From positions 69,628-133,627 of the forward strand of contig JBGRQA010000016.1 in assembly GCA_041725895.1 (NCBI GenBank): a stretch of DNA of 64,000 nucleotides. The letters run 5' to 3'. This DNA comes from JBGRQA01 sp041725895 (lineage in GTDB: Bacteria; Bacteroidota; Bacteroidia; Bacteroidales; Marinifilaceae). This document shows positions 8,208 to 18,448 of this stretch, in pieces. The position numbers and the translations under genes are program-made. How positions within the stretch are numbered: the stretch's first letter is position 1; the number at the start of each line of letters is the position of its first letter. The notes under the pieces were generated by a model that saw nothing but the letters and a program-made list of their open reading frames with translations, did not search any database and was not told where the DNA came from.

Positions 8208-9193
8208 TTGGAAAACTAAAGCTCAACAAGTCCATGCAAACAGCTGGAGTTGTATCAAAATCGATAAAAATACCGGCCTGGCCGTTTACATATCTCTCAA
8301 TGAAAACACAAAGCATTACAACAGATAGAAATCTTTCAAAAAGACTGATCAAGGACAGAATTTTCACCCTTGCTATGTGTGCTTTTGCCTTTCTATCTGC
8401 AGTCCCCCTACTCTCCATACTATGGCAATTGGTTAAAAACGGGTACAAACAGATCAATTTGGAGTTTTTCTACGAAGTAGCGCCGGATACAATGGAAGCA
8501 ATGCTGGCAGTTTCCAATAACGAAATCATTCCCGGAGGTATTGCCAACGGGATTGTGGGCACCCTTTTAATTGTATCTATAGCATCGTTCATTGCCATCC
8601 CATTGGGAGTACTCGCAGGCACCTATCTTGCCGAAGAACAAAAGGGTAAATTAGCCGGTGCGGTACGCTTCGTGGTAGATATGCTTCAGGGGGTTCCTTC
8701 CATCGTACTAGGGGTAATTGGTTACATCTGGATTGTAAAACCGGTTACCAACGGGTTTTCCGCCCTGGCCGGTAGTGTCGCCCTGGCCATTATGATGTTG
8801 CCTTCTATCGTTCGCTCTACCGAAGAGACATTGAAAATGATACCGGGAACCTTGAAGGAGGCTGCTCTTTCGCTGGGGGTTCCCTACTACAAAGTGATTC
8901 TTAGAATTATATTGCCAACGGGAATGAGCGGGATCCTCACCGGAATTATTTTGGGGATATCCCGAATTGCAGGAGAAACTGCTCCTCTAATGCTTACTGC
9001 CCTGGGTAGTACAGTTATTAATACCGATCCAAGTAGCCCAACCAGTGCAGTACCTCTACTCGTGTGGGAGTTTTATAACGATCCCAACCTGGTGAGTATG
9101 ATATGGAGTGCCTCCTTATTCCTACTGGGCTTAATCCTTGTTTTAAACATCACTGCTAAAGCAATTGCAAAGAAATGGAAAGTACAATTTTAG
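8204..9193 (+). CDS. pstA: Phosphate ABC transporter permease PstA
   Basis: Second permease of the Pst complex. 329 residues with about six transmembrane helices and the EAA loop LKEAALSLGVPYYKV. The start at 8204 overlaps the pstC stop by four bases. A second ATG at 8300 (residue 33) is closer to the usual PstA N terminus, and the intervening 32 residues are not typical, so the true start is uncertain. The 3' end overlaps pstB by 19 bp. Confidence 0.94.
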   Translation: MIGKLKLNKSMQTAGVVSKSIKIPAWPFTYLSMKTQSITTDRNLSKRLIKDRIFTLAMCAFAFLSAVPLLSILWQLVKNGYKQINLEFFYEVAPDTMEAMLAVSNNEIIPGGIANGIVGTLLIVSIASFIAIPLGVLAGTYLAEEQKGKLAGAVRFVVDMLQGVPSIVLGVIGYIWIVKPVTNGFSALAGSVALAIMMLPSIVRSTEETLKMIPGTLKEAALSLGVPYYKVILRIILPTGMSGILTGIILGISRIAGETAPLMLTALGSTVINTDPSSPTSAVPLLVWEFYNDPNLVSMIWSASLFLLGLILVLNITAKAIAKKWKVQF

Positions 9194-9987
9194 ATCATAA
9201 AGTCATCGAAACACCTATTCAAAAAATCGACAATCCCATTCTAAAAATCGATAATCTATCGGTTTCTTACGGTGGAGATAAATACGCCATTCGTGACGTA
9301 TCGGCAGGAATTGCCAAGAACAAAATCACTGCAATTATGGGGCCTTCCGGCTGCGGGAAAAGCACCTTGCTTCGTGCAATCAACCGTATGCATGAGCTTT
9401 ACCCTGACACCCATTCAAAGGGAGGCGTTTACCTGGGAAAGGAAAACATCTACCAATTGAATCCCATCCTCTTGAGAAAGAAAATCGGAATGGTTTTTCA
9501 ACGACCAAATCCTTTCCCAACCATGAGCATTTACGACAATGTGATTGCTGGTTACAAACTGAATGGTGTGCGTCTGTCCAAAAGCGAAAAGAACGATGTA
9601 GTAGAAAAATCGCTACGCGAAGTTGCTCTTTGGGATGAAGTAAAGGATTCTCTTCACAACCGGGGAACCTTCCTTTCCGGAGGACAGCAGCAACGATTGT
9701 GTATTGCCCGGGCGCTAGCTTACACGCCGGATATTATTCTGATGGATGAGCCAACCTCGGCTTTGGATCCGATTGCGACTGCCCGCATTGAGGATCTGCT
9801 TGTGAAGTTAAAAAAAGACTTTACCATCGTATTGGTAACCCACAACATGTCTCAGGCAGCCCGAATTTCAGATTATTCCATGTTTATGTACCTGGGCGAA
9901 TTGGTGGAATACGGGCGGACCAAAACATTGTTTACCACTCCCAAGGACAAGAGAACAGAGGAGTATCTAACCGGCAAATTCGGTTGA
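9175..9987 (+). CDS. pstB: Phosphate ABC transporter ATP-binding protein PstB
   Basis: Cytoplasmic ATPase that powers phosphate import. 270 residues with Walker A GPSGCGKST (56-64), Q-loop FQRPNPFP, signature LSGGQQQR (167-174), Walker B with DEP (Asp191, Glu192) and the H-loop THN. The PNPFP segment after the Q-loop is characteristic of PstB. It starts within pstA and is followed by phoU after 10 bp. Confidence 0.96.
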   Translation: MESTILDHKVIETPIQKIDNPILKIDNLSVSYGGDKYAIRDVSAGIAKNKITAIMGPSGCGKSTLLRAINRMHELYPDTHSKGGVYLGKENIYQLNPILLRKKIGMVFQRPNPFPTMSIYDNVIAGYKLNGVRLSKSEKNDVVEKSLREVALWDEVKDSLHNRGTFLSGGQQQRLCIARALAYTPDIILMDEPTSALDPIATARIEDLLVKLKKDFTIVLVTHNMSQAARISDYSMFMYLGELVEYGRTKTLFTTPKDKRTEEYLTGKFG

Positions 9988-9997
9988 TGCCATTACA

Positions 9998-10735
9998 ATG
10001 AATTCGTTATCCCATTATCAAATCAAAGACACAAACACTATGTCAATTCGAAAAGACAAAATTTTCAACAAAGTAGATAAAGATTTTAGTAAAGCGAAAA
10101 ATATTCTCTTCCGACAGTTTGATATCCTTGAGGATTTAATCATAAAAGGGATGGATAACATCCCTGAAGAAATGCTGATGGAATTCAAAAAAAACGAGGA
10201 CAAGCTTGATCAATTCGAGATTCGGATCAGTGAGGAGATTATCCAAATAATAGTATTGCATCAGCCCATGGCTTCGGATTTGCGTCAAATCATATCCTAT
10301 TTCCGAATGATCGGAAACATTGAACGCATCGGAGATCAGATCAACAACATTGTTAGTTTTATCTCAAAACTTACCCCCAGAAGTATTCCTTCAGATCAAC
10401 AAGATTCTGTATTGAATATGTTCACCATGAGCCTAAATATGGTAAAGAAATCACTAATCTCCTTTGAGGAAGAGGATCAGGAATACGCCATCTGGACCAT
10501 TAAAAATGATGAAGTAGTTGACGATTTACAATACAGACTCGTTAAACTATTGATCAACAAAAAAACTCCGGAGGGAGTTCAACCGTTGGAGTTGTATAAC
10601 GTGCTTAATTTTAACAGCATTCTATCCAGCATCGAACGAATTGCCGACAATGCCACCAACATTGCAGAGGCTTCTATCTACTACCAAAAAGGAATTGACC
10701 TACGCCATCAGGAGGTGGACGAAGAAGATTTATAA
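9998..10735 (+). CDS. phoU: Phosphate transport regulator PhoU
   Basis: Negative regulator linking Pst transporter activity to the PhoR kinase. 245 residues, all helical, with two PhoU repeats: E-rich helices containing QPMASDLRQIISYFRMIGNIERIGDQINNI in the first and FNSILSSIERIADNATNIAEA in the second (each motif is the metal-binding helix pair of the family). The second ATG at 10040 (residue 15) may be the real start. It lies between pstB and phoB, as expected. Confidence 0.93.
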   Translation: MNSLSHYQIKDTNTMSIRKDKIFNKVDKDFSKAKNILFRQFDILEDLIIKGMDNIPEEMLMEFKKNEDKLDQFEIRISEEIIQIIVLHQPMASDLRQIISYFRMIGNIERIGDQINNIVSFISKLTPRSIPSDQQDSVLNMFTMSLNMVKKSLISFEEEDQEYAIWTIKNDEVVDDLQYRLVKLLINKKTPEGVQPLELYNVLNFNSILSSIERIADNATNIAEASIYYQKGIDLRHQEVDEEDL

Positions 10736-10794
10736 ACAACCGATTCTGTCATTTTTATTGAGTGAACCAATCTGAAAACATCTGATCAGCTACA

Positions 10795-11496
10795 ATGGAA
10801 AACTTGAAAATACTCTTAGTGGACGACGAAAAGGATCTATGTGAAATCCTGCAGTTTAACCTACAGAAGGAAGGGTTTCAGGCAGATTATTGTCTATCGT
10901 CAGAGCAGGCCCTCAAAAGAGATTTGGGCCTGTACGACTTTTTCATTTTGGATGTAATGATGGGTGAGATTTCCGGTTTTGAATTGGCCAGGATCATTCG
11001 CCGCAACAGTAGTTTAAACCGGAAACCCATCCTGTTTCTCTCAGCCAAAGAAACCGAAAAAGATCGATTGACCGGTTTTGATGCAGGAGCGGATGATTAT
11101 GTGGCGAAACCTTTCTCTATAAAAGAAATCATAGCTCGCATAAAAGTCATTCAAAATAGAATAGGTCCGAAACGACAGGATTACCAGATTTTACAATACA
11201 ATGAACTAAAAATGATCCCTGCCCTCAAGCAGGTAATCCTTTACAATAAGGATATTCAATTAACCAAAACAGAGTATGAATTACTTCGGCTACTCTTAAG
11301 TAACCAAGGCCGAATTTTCTCCCGAGAGGAGATCCTGAACAGAATATGGAAAAACGATACCCTAGTGAGCGACAGGACAGTTGATGTTAATATCAGGAGA
11401 ATAAGAAAGAAAATTGGAGAATATCATTCCATTATTAAAACAAAATCAGGATATGGTTACTATATTACTCCTGAAAATATGGAAAACATAAACTAA
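10795..11496 (+). CDS. phoB: PhoB-type response regulator
   Basis: Phosphate-starvation activator. 233 residues: a receiver domain with acidic pocket Asp10/Asp11, phosphoacceptor Asp53 and Lys105, then an OmpR/PhoB winged helix (about 135-228) ending in the SGYGYY hairpin. It sits 59 bp after phoU and 38 bp before its kinase. It is the expected ligand of the 11-bp repeats upstream of pstS (inference from family and context). Confidence 0.9.
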   Translation: MENLKILLVDDEKDLCEILQFNLQKEGFQADYCLSSEQALKRDLGLYDFFILDVMMGEISGFELARIIRRNSSLNRKPILFLSAKETEKDRLTGFDAGADDYVAKPFSIKEIIARIKVIQNRIGPKRQDYQILQYNELKMIPALKQVILYNKDIQLTKTEYELLRLLLSNQGRIFSREEILNRIWKNDTLVSDRTVDVNIRRIRKKIGEYHSIIKTKSGYGYYITPENMENIN

Positions 11497-11534
11497 CTTA
11501 GAAAATACAGATTTGAAATCGTAACAAAGTACTT

Positions 11535-13328
11535 ATGAAATTCAACTACCTTAAAAAAAGCTCCAAATACAAAAAGAAATTATTCTTTTCGTTCTTCCTG
11601 ATCGTTCTTTTATTCTCAGTTATTGTAGCTGGTTTCCAATACAACCAGGAGAGACAGTTCAAAAGAGAAAAACTGGAATACGCCCTTAATATCTACAATC
11701 AACAAATCCACAAGTTGATCAAAAAGCAACGTCTACTGGAATCAGTCGATTATAGTGGAATAGACTCTTTGCGTCAATTGATGCCGGAAGAAGATATGCG
11801 GATAACAATTATAAGCCCAACAGGGCAGGTGATATATGATTCTTCGGTAAAACATCTTTCCCGCCTGGACAATCACCTGCAACGTCCTGAAGTTCAAAAA
11901 TCAAAATATTCGCAAAAGGGAAGTAACATACGCCTGTCCGGCTCTACAGGTAAAACCTATTACTACTACTCCCGTTTCTATTACGATTATTTTATACGCA
12001 CGGCGCTTCCCTACGACGAGGATATCATCAACTTTCTTAAGGCCAACAACCTCTTCCTCTACTTTATGCTGGGACTGTTTGGTGTTACCTTACTGCTACT
12101 GATTTATGTAACGGATCATTTGGGCAATTCGATCTCCAAATTAAAGCATTTCGCAGTACGAGCCGCTCGCAACGAAGACATCGACGATACGCAGGAATTT
12201 GGTAAAACGGAATTGGAAGAAATTCACCAACAAATTATTAAAATATACAAGCAATTAAAGAATACGACAGAAGAACTAAGTCAGGAGAAAGAGAAACTAA
12301 TCAAACACCTGCAGATCGCACAGGAAGGTATTGCTATTTTTAATCCGAAAAAAGAACTGATCCTTTGGAATAGTCATTTTATAGATTATATCAACTTCAT
12401 TTCGAATATAAACCACCAAAATTACAAAGAGATTTTTAAATTAAAGGAATTAAAAGATCTCACCCAATTTATCAATACCAACATTAAGCATTTGGATGGT
12501 AAATTTGTTCCCAATGTGGATATGATTTCCACAAAAAAGACTTTAGTAATCGGCCACAGGGTTTTCCTCTACCAGGTTGTAATTTTCCTGGATGGTAGTT
12601 TTGAGATTTCCGTTTCGGATATCACCAAATCCGAAAACGAGAAAACCATTAAGCAGGAAATGACATTGAATATTGCCCATGAATTAAAAACCCCTGTAAC
12701 GGCAATTTCCGGCTTTCTGGAAACCTTAAAGGACAACCCCGATCTACCAGCAGAAAAAGCACATCAATTTATCGAAAGATCATGTATCCAGGTTAATCGA
12801 TTGTCCAGCCTGATCCAGGATATTTCGGTGCTGACAAAAATTGAGGAAGCAAGCAATCTTTTTGAGGTAAGCCAGGTGCCCATTCGCTTGATGCTGGATG
12901 AGATTGTTGCCGATTTCGAACTCAAATTAACCGAACAAAAGATTACCTGTGAAATAGATGTTTCCAGGCATCAGATCGTAAAAGGGAATCCCGAATTACT
13001 GGATGCTATATTCCGAAACCTAATTGACAATTCAATTAAATATGCAGGAGAAGGAACGGTAATTCAAATCAAGAATTACTTTGAAGACGCCAACTACTAC
13101 TACTTCTCCCTGGCCGATACTGGTAATGGAATCCCGGAGCAACACTTGTCCCGCATTTTTGAACGATTCTACCGGGCAGACAATGGTCGTGCCCGAAAAT
13201 TGGGCGGAACAGGACTGGGGCTGTCCATTGTGAAAAATGCCATTGGATTTCACAAGGGACGTATCTACGCTAAAAACCGTCCGGAAGGAGGAATCGAATT
13301 CTTTTTCTCCATCAAAAAAGAGCTGTAA
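11535..13328 (+). CDS. phoR: PhoR-type sensor histidine kinase
   Basis: Membrane kinase paired with the preceding regulator. 597 residues: TM helix near 16-36, an extracytoplasmic domain of about 130 residues, TM helix near 172-192, a HAMP-like linker and a PAS-like segment (about 255-365). The HisKA domain follows with His382 in AHELKTP, then the HATPase with N-box NLIDNSIKYAG, DTGNGIP and GGTGLGLSIV. The periplasmic region is larger than in E. coli PhoR, as is common in Bacteroidota. It is the last gene of the pst-pho operon. Confidence 0.9.
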   Translation: MKFNYLKKSSKYKKKLFFSFFLIVLLFSVIVAGFQYNQERQFKREKLEYALNIYNQQIHKLIKKQRLLESVDYSGIDSLRQLMPEEDMRITIISPTGQVIYDSSVKHLSRLDNHLQRPEVQKSKYSQKGSNIRLSGSTGKTYYYYSRFYYDYFIRTALPYDEDIINFLKANNLFLYFMLGLFGVTLLLLIYVTDHLGNSISKLKHFAVRAARNEDIDDTQEFGKTELEEIHQQIIKIYKQLKNTTEELSQEKEKLIKHLQIAQEGIAIFNPKKELILWNSHFIDYINFISNINHQNYKEIFKLKELKDLTQFINTNIKHLDGKFVPNVDMISTKKTLVIGHRVFLYQVVIFLDGSFEISVSDITKSENEKTIKQEMTLNIAHELKTPVTAISGFLETLKDNPDLPAEKAHQFIERSCIQVNRLSSLIQDISVLTKIEEASNLFEVSQVPIRLMLDEIVADFELKLTEQKITCEIDVSRHQIVKGNPELLDAIFRNLIDNSIKYAGEGTVIQIKNYFEDANYYYFSLADTGNGIPEQHLSRIFERFYRADNGRARKLGGTGLGLSIVKNAIGFHKGRIYAKNRPEGGIEFFFSIKKEL

Positions 13329-13396
13329 AGCTCAACACAATATCGAAATGCATATCACTTCGATATTCATTTGTATAATCAGTCTAATTTTTGGGA

Positions 13397-13427
13397 AAAG
13401 GGTGCAGCCTACGGGGTTGCACCCTTT
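13397..13427 (+). terminator. Terminator of the pst-pho operon
   Basis: A 13-bp stem (13397-13409 with 13415-13427, one G-U pair) about 70 bp after phoR. The T tract is short. Confidence 0.6.
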
Positions 13428-13429
13428 GT

Positions 13430-13864
13430 TATTGGATAGTACTAATCGTAGGGGAAAAATTATTACCACATCAAACAAATATCATTACACTCAACAACAA
13501 TATCTGCTCGTTTTATTCATCCTAATTCAATAATACAGCACAACTAAAAAAACGGTTATTTATAGATTTTGTCAATTTGGAATTAAAAAAGGGTAAAAAC
13601 AGGAAAAAATCATTCTTCCCCACCTTCAGTAACCTTTTCATCTCTTTCTACTCTATTACAACCTGTTTATCATTCATCATACCTTTTGTTCACCATCTAT
13701 AAAAATTATATTGGGCATAAATTTTTACTATAATTTAACATTATTTGGTTTTTTTACTAAATTGAAATCAAATAAATGTTAAATTTCGCCCGTTAAAAGG
13801 AGATTTAGTCCTTTATTTAAACAAATCCCAAGTATTATTATTTAATCCCTAAAACAAAAAGTGT
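13430..13864. other. Intergenic region before the acidic small protein
   Basis: AT-rich leader of about 430 bp. Short open frames here show no protein-like composition. No RNA or repeat was recognised. A single TAACAT-like hexamer near 13735 is not part of a phased array. Confidence 0.35.
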
Positions 13865-14209
13865 ATGAAACTTTTTAAACCCTACGTAAACCTAACAAAA
13901 TCTAAAACTACCGGAGAATATACATTAAATGCGGTAGTAAATCTTCCAGCCGACAGTTCTGTTGAAGCCATCAGCCAGGAAGAAACCCTTGTAGATGACC
14001 AAAAAGTATGGGAGGTCAAACTGAACATCAACTCGAATGGATCAGCCACCGAGGAAACCAAAATGGAAGAATTCAACATCGAATTGAAAGAAGGACCTCT
14101 GCCTGACAGACGAAAGGTCAGAATGATGGTCGCAGATTCAGAATCAACCCCTGAGAATGAAGGTAGAACCGATGTGGATTATGATGATGCAGATGATGAT
14201 CAAATCTAA
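13865..14209 (+). CDS. Unknown small acidic protein
   Basis: 114 residues, no signal peptide, no membrane segment. The N-terminal ~75 residues look like beta strands (alternating hydrophobic residues). The C terminus is strongly acidic and ends in a run of Asp with a few other residues. No family recognised. It has its own terminator and a long upstream leader, so it is probably expressed alone. Coding is supported by its clear start, length and codon use. Confidence 0.6.
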   Translation: MKLFKPYVNLTKSKTTGEYTLNAVVNLPADSSVEAISQEETLVDDQKVWEVKLNINSNGSATEETKMEEFNIELKEGPLPDRRKVRMMVADSESTPENEGRTDVDYDDADDDQI

Positions 14210-14237
14210 AATTAATTAAATTTAAACAAAAAACTAC

Positions 14238-14271
14238 AACCACCAGGTTTGATCTATTAATCCTGGTGGTT
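14238..14271 (+). terminator. Terminator after the small acidic protein
   Basis: Perfect 10-bp stem AACCACCAGG / CCTGGTGGTT with a 14-nt loop, 28 bp after the stop at 14209. It overlaps a possible early GTG start of the next gene, which argues for the later ATG at 14305. Confidence 0.65.
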
Positions 14272-14304
14272 ATTGAACAATTACAAAGAATAATTACCTT
14301 TTCT

Positions 14305-16398
14305 ATGCTGCATTTCAGGAGAATAATTTGTATTTGCTGCCTTCTTCTTTGGGGGTGTTTTGCATACGCCCAACAATCAGATACAATTTTAGAAAACAAA
14401 ATTGCATCCATAACAAATGACACTTTAATAATCCAAGAAATCAACGCATGGTTTAGAAACAATTATAGATCAAAACCCAGTTTAGCAATACATTATTGCT
14501 CTATAGCACTCCAACACGCCAAAAAATTAGACTTAAAAAAACAGGAAGCAAAAATTTTACTACGCATGGGAGTAGTAAACAAGATCAAAGGAAATTACAA
14601 ACAAGCTTTGCTGAATTATACCAATTCAAAAACCATCTATAGGCATTTAGAAGATTCCTTAGGATTAGCTAAAATTTATAATAATATAGGAATACTAAAT
14701 AGGACTGAAGGAAATTATCCTATTGCTCTAAAGAACTTTCTTGCCAGTCTCAAAATATATGAAAACTATCATCAAGACAATCTGAAATCTCAAACACTCA
14801 ACAACATTGGCCTGGTCTATAAAGACATGCAAGACTTTCCCAAAGCCCTATACTACTATGAAGAAAGTCTGGCACTAAAAGAAAAACTCAAAAAACATTC
14901 ATCTCTCCTTTCCTCCTATATCAACCTGGCTAGCATTAACTCCCAACTCAAGAATTTTGACAAGGCTTTGGAGTACCATCAAAAGAGCCTGGAGTACCTA
15001 CAAGAAAAACCGAATTCCATTGATTTAGCAAAAACCTATCAAAATTTGGGAGGAACATACATTGAGTTACATAATTATGATCTCGCCCTACAGAATCTCT
15101 TCAAAAGTCTAAAAATCAAAGAAAAATTAAACAACAAGGCATTGCTAACCTCAACCTACAGTAGTATCGCAAATGCCTACTACTTGAAAGGGAATCTAAA
15201 CCGTGCATTACTCTACCGCTTAAAAAGTCTGCAAGCAGCCAAAGAAACCCATAACCTGGTGGTTCAAAAAAACACTCACGAAGAATTAATCCGAATTTAC
15301 CTGAGCAAAAAAAATACAAAAAAGGCTCTGTTGCATTTCGATTATTATGAGATAATCCAAGACAGCTTGATCAACCAGGAGCGGATCAAGCAAATTGCCC
15401 AAATGCAGGAAAAATTTGATAGTGAGAAAAAGGCACAACAGATTGCATTACTAGAAAAAGAAAGCGAACTGCAAGAGATTGAGGTAGAAAAAAAGACAAA
15501 AGATTTACAGCTTAAAAAATTGCAACGAAACAGTTTACTTGTTCTACTTCTACTAATAGTTAGCGTAGTGATTTGGTTCTCCCGCTCCTACTACCGTAGC
15601 AGAAGATTTAACAAACTCCTGCATCTTCAGAAAGCGCGAATTGAATGGCACAAGCAAACCCTGGATCAAAAAAACAGGGAGCTACTGGAATCCAATCAAA
15701 CCAAGAACAAGTTGTTCCAGATTATTTCGCATGACCTTCGTTCTCCACTGGCAACTGTAGCCGACATTTCAAAATTGGTTGGAATTTATATTGAGCAGAA
15801 AAAATACAACAATCTGTCGGATATGAATGAAGAGTTGGATCAAAGTGTTCGTCGGGTTCTGAATTTAACCGACAATTTGCTCTCCTGGTCGCTTAGTAAA
15901 TCAGGGAAACTCCCCTACCAACCAGAAGCCATTGATCTGTTTCAAAGCCTGAAAAACAACACCGAGACCTATCAATCGGTTGCAAACAGAAAAAAAATAC
16001 AGCTGGAAAGCAAAGTTCCGGGCTCGATTCTAGTGTATTCCGACCGAAATATGCTGGATACCGTAATCCGCAACCTTATCAATAACGCCATAAAATTTAC
16101 TCCCGAAAACGGAAAAGTAACCGTAGGTGCCCAGGCCAATTACGACAATGCCCTGGTTTGGGTAAAAGATACTGGCACAGGAATTCCTGCAGACCAACTG
16201 ACAACTATTTTTGATGTGGACAAAGACAAATCACACCCCGGAACAAGGGGAGAGAAAGGCAATGGATTGGGATTAATTCTTTGCAAAGAATTTGTTGATC
16301 GAAACAAGGGAGAAATCGAAGTTGAAAGCAAAGCGGAAGAGGGTACAATTTTCAAGATAACCCTTCCCTTGTACACGAAAGATTATTCAATAGTATAA
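14305..16398 (+). CDS. TPR-containing sensor histidine kinase
   Basis: Signal-transduction kinase, 697 residues from the ATG at 14305, which gives a clean signal peptide ending near AYAQ. About six to seven TPR motifs (residues about 50-340, with repeats such as ALKNFLASLKIYE and ALYYYEESLALKE) lie outside the membrane. A coiled coil follows, then one TM helix near 408-428. The HisKA domain has His476 in SHDLRSP, and the HATPase has NLINNAIKFTP, DTGTGIP and GNGLGL. It has no receiver or DNA-binding domain, and no response regulator is adjacent, so its partner is elsewhere. Confidence 0.88.
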   Translation: MLHFRRIICICCLLLWGCFAYAQQSDTILENKIASITNDTLIIQEINAWFRNNYRSKPSLAIHYCSIALQHAKKLDLKKQEAKILLRMGVVNKIKGNYKQALLNYTNSKTIYRHLEDSLGLAKIYNNIGILNRTEGNYPIALKNFLASLKIYENYHQDNLKSQTLNNIGLVYKDMQDFPKALYYYEESLALKEKLKKHSSLLSSYINLASINSQLKNFDKALEYHQKSLEYLQEKPNSIDLAKTYQNLGGTYIELHNYDLALQNLFKSLKIKEKLNNKALLTSTYSSIANAYYLKGNLNRALLYRLKSLQAAKETHNLVVQKNTHEELIRIYLSKKNTKKALLHFDYYEIIQDSLINQERIKQIAQMQEKFDSEKKAQQIALLEKESELQEIEVEKKTKDLQLKKLQRNSLLVLLLLIVSVVIWFSRSYYRSRRFNKLLHLQKARIEWHKQTLDQKNRELLESNQTKNKLFQIISHDLRSPLATVADISKLVGIYIEQKKYNNLSDMNEELDQSVRRVLNLTDNLLSWSLSKSGKLPYQPEAIDLFQSLKNNTETYQSVANRKKIQLESKVPGSILVYSDRNMLDTVIRNLINNAIKFTPENGKVTVGAQANYDNALVWVKDTGTGIPADQLTTIFDVDKDKSHPGTRGEKGNGLGLILCKEFVDRNKGEIEVESKAEEGTIFKITLPLYTKDYSIV

Positions 16399-16591
16399 AA
16401 ATAAAATCGTATCTTATCTCTACTTTCTTTGAATCCATTTCGGCAAAAACAGAATATAAGTAATGGAAATCCAAGATTGCAGATCTTTGCCATACAAAGG
16501 CAAATTTTGCTGAATTTCAGGATTTTAACATTCCTTTTCAATTCTTTCCCTAAAAATAGGGCCGGAACAAGCAATTGTTAACAAATATTCT

Positions 16592-16599
16592 TACTTTTG
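16592..16599 (+). promoter_or_regulatory. Candidate -7 promoter element
   Basis: TACTTTTG matches the Bacteroidota -7 consensus TAnnTTTG, 30 bp before the ABC-F start. No convincing -33 element is visible. Confidence 0.4.
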
Positions 16600-16628
16600 C
16601 AGGCTAAATGCAAAATACGAAGAAGTAA

Positions 16629-18242
16629 ATGATTACAGTATCAAATCTATCCATCCAATTCGGGAAACGTACCCTTTTCCAGGATGTTAACCTTAAATTT
16701 ACTCCCGGCAACTGTTACGGCGTTATTGGTGCCAACGGAGCCGGAAAATCCACTTTCTTAAAAATTCTTTCGGGAGATTTGGATTCCACTAGCGGTCGTG
16801 TGGCTATGGAGCCCGGCGAGCGTTTGGCTGTATTGAAACAGGATCACTTTGAGTTTGATGAGCACACAGTTCTGGACACCGTGATTATGGGCCACAACGA
16901 ACTTTGGAGCATCATGTCGGAAAAGAATGCTTTGTACGCAAAACCTGATTTTTCGGAGGAAGATGGAATTAAAGCTTCTGAGTTGGAGGAACAATTTGCC
17001 GAAATGGGCGGTTGGAACTCTGAAAGTGATGCCGCTGAACTATTAAGTGGTTTGGGCATTAAGGAAGCGCTTCATTACAAGTTGATGAGCGAATTGAGCG
17101 GGAAAGAAAAAGTACGTGTGCTACTTGCTCAGGCACTTTTCGGAAACCCCGACAACCTGCTACTGGATGAGCCTACCAACGACCTGGACCTTGAAACCGT
17201 AATGTGGTTGGAAAACTATCTGGCCAACTTTAACAATACCGTGATTGTTGTATCACACGACCGTCACTTCCTTGACTCTGTATGTACCGATATCGTAGAC
17301 ATCGACTTTGGAAAAGTTCAACTTTTCTCGGGTAACTATACTTTCTGGTACCAATCCAGCCAGTTAGCGGCCAAACAGCAAGCTCAACAAAACAAGAAGG
17401 CTGAAGAGAAGAAGAAGGAACTGCAGGAATTTATTTCACGATTCAGCGCCAACGTAGCCAAATCGAAGCAAACCACCAGCCGTAAGAAGATGATCGAAAA
17501 ACTGAACATCGAAGACATCAAACCATCTTCTCGTCGTTATCCTGGTATTATTTTCCAGCAGGAACGTGAAGCCGGTGACAAAATTCTGAATGTTTCAGGC
17601 TTAAGCAAAAGTATCGATGGCGAAGTGCTTTTCAAAGATGTTGAATTCACCATTGAGAAAGGCGAGAAAGTTATCTTCCTTTCACGCGATCCTCGTGCAA
17701 TGACCTCTTTGTTCAACATTATTAACGAAGAGGACAAAGCAGACAGCGGAAATTACGAATGGGGAGTTACCATTACTCCGGCCTACCTGCCATTGGATCA
17801 CAACAACTTCTTCCAGGAAGAGATTACCCTGATTGATTGGTTGGCACAATACTCTCATGATACAAGTGAGATTTTCCTTAGAGGTTACCTTGGAAAAATG
17901 TTGTTCTCCGGAGAAGACATCTACAAAAAAGCCAATGTTCTTTCGGGAGGGGAAAAAGTTCGTTGTATGATTTCGAAAATGATGCTGAAGAACGCCAACC
18001 TTTTGGTACTGGATACTCCAACCAACCACCTGGACCTGGAATCCATTCAGTCGTTCAATAACTCACTGACTAACTTTGGAGGAACTGTGTTGATGTCGTC
18101 GCATGACCATGAGTTCATTCAAACCGTAAGTACCCGTATCATCGAATTGACTCCTAACGGAATCATTGACAAACTGATGGATTACGACGATTACGTTACA
18201 AGTGATAAAATCAAGGAGCAACGTGATAGAATGTACCAATAG
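16629..18242 (+). CDS. ABC-F family ATPase with a degenerate second site
   Basis: Soluble twin-ATPase protein of the ABC-F type; relatives act on ribosomes. 537 residues, no membrane segment. The first cassette has Walker A GANGAGKST, signature LSGKE and Walker B with DEPTNDLD. A basic/helical linker (about 255-310, rich in Lys, Gln, Glu) follows, as in ABC-F proteins. In the second cassette the Walker A position reads FLSRDPRAMT, without GKS/T. The Walker B reads LDTPTNHLD, with Thr replacing the catalytic Glu, although the signature LSGGEK is intact. It most resembles the YbiT branch. It is monocistronic with a strong terminator. Confidence 0.9.
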   Translation: MITVSNLSIQFGKRTLFQDVNLKFTPGNCYGVIGANGAGKSTFLKILSGDLDSTSGRVAMEPGERLAVLKQDHFEFDEHTVLDTVIMGHNELWSIMSEKNALYAKPDFSEEDGIKASELEEQFAEMGGWNSESDAAELLSGLGIKEALHYKLMSELSGKEKVRVLLAQALFGNPDNLLLDEPTNDLDLETVMWLENYLANFNNTVIVVSHDRHFLDSVCTDIVDIDFGKVQLFSGNYTFWYQSSQLAAKQQAQQNKKAEEKKKELQEFISRFSANVAKSKQTTSRKKMIEKLNIEDIKPSSRRYPGIIFQQEREAGDKILNVSGLSKSIDGEVLFKDVEFTIEKGEKVIFLSRDPRAMTSLFNIINEEDKADSGNYEWGVTITPAYLPLDHNNFFQEEITLIDWLAQYSHDTSEIFLRGYLGKMLFSGEDIYKKANVLSGGEKVRCMISKMMLKNANLLVLDTPTNHLDLESIQSFNNSLTNFGGTVLMSSHDHEFIQTVSTRIIELTPNGIIDKLMDYDDYVTSDKIKEQRDRMYQ

Positions 18243-18306
18243 TAGCGAACTATCTCGTTATCACAAATGATATAAAATAGCTCTAAATAAACCTTCTATA
18301 ATTCAG

Positions 18307-18340
18307 GGTCGGATCACAGCATGTGATTCGGCCTTTTTTT
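18307..18340 (+). terminator. Rho-independent terminator of the ABC-F gene
   Basis: 12-bp stem (18307-18318 with 18322-18333, two G-U pairs), 3-nt loop and seven T. Confidence 0.9.
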
Positions 18341-18448
18341 GTCTGTTGCAAACCTGAATTCGGTCAAAAAAAAGGGATCAAGGAAATTGTTGGGGAAAAA
18401 GAATTTGATCGGTACAATTCAAATCGCCTCATTCTGTTTCATTGCAGG

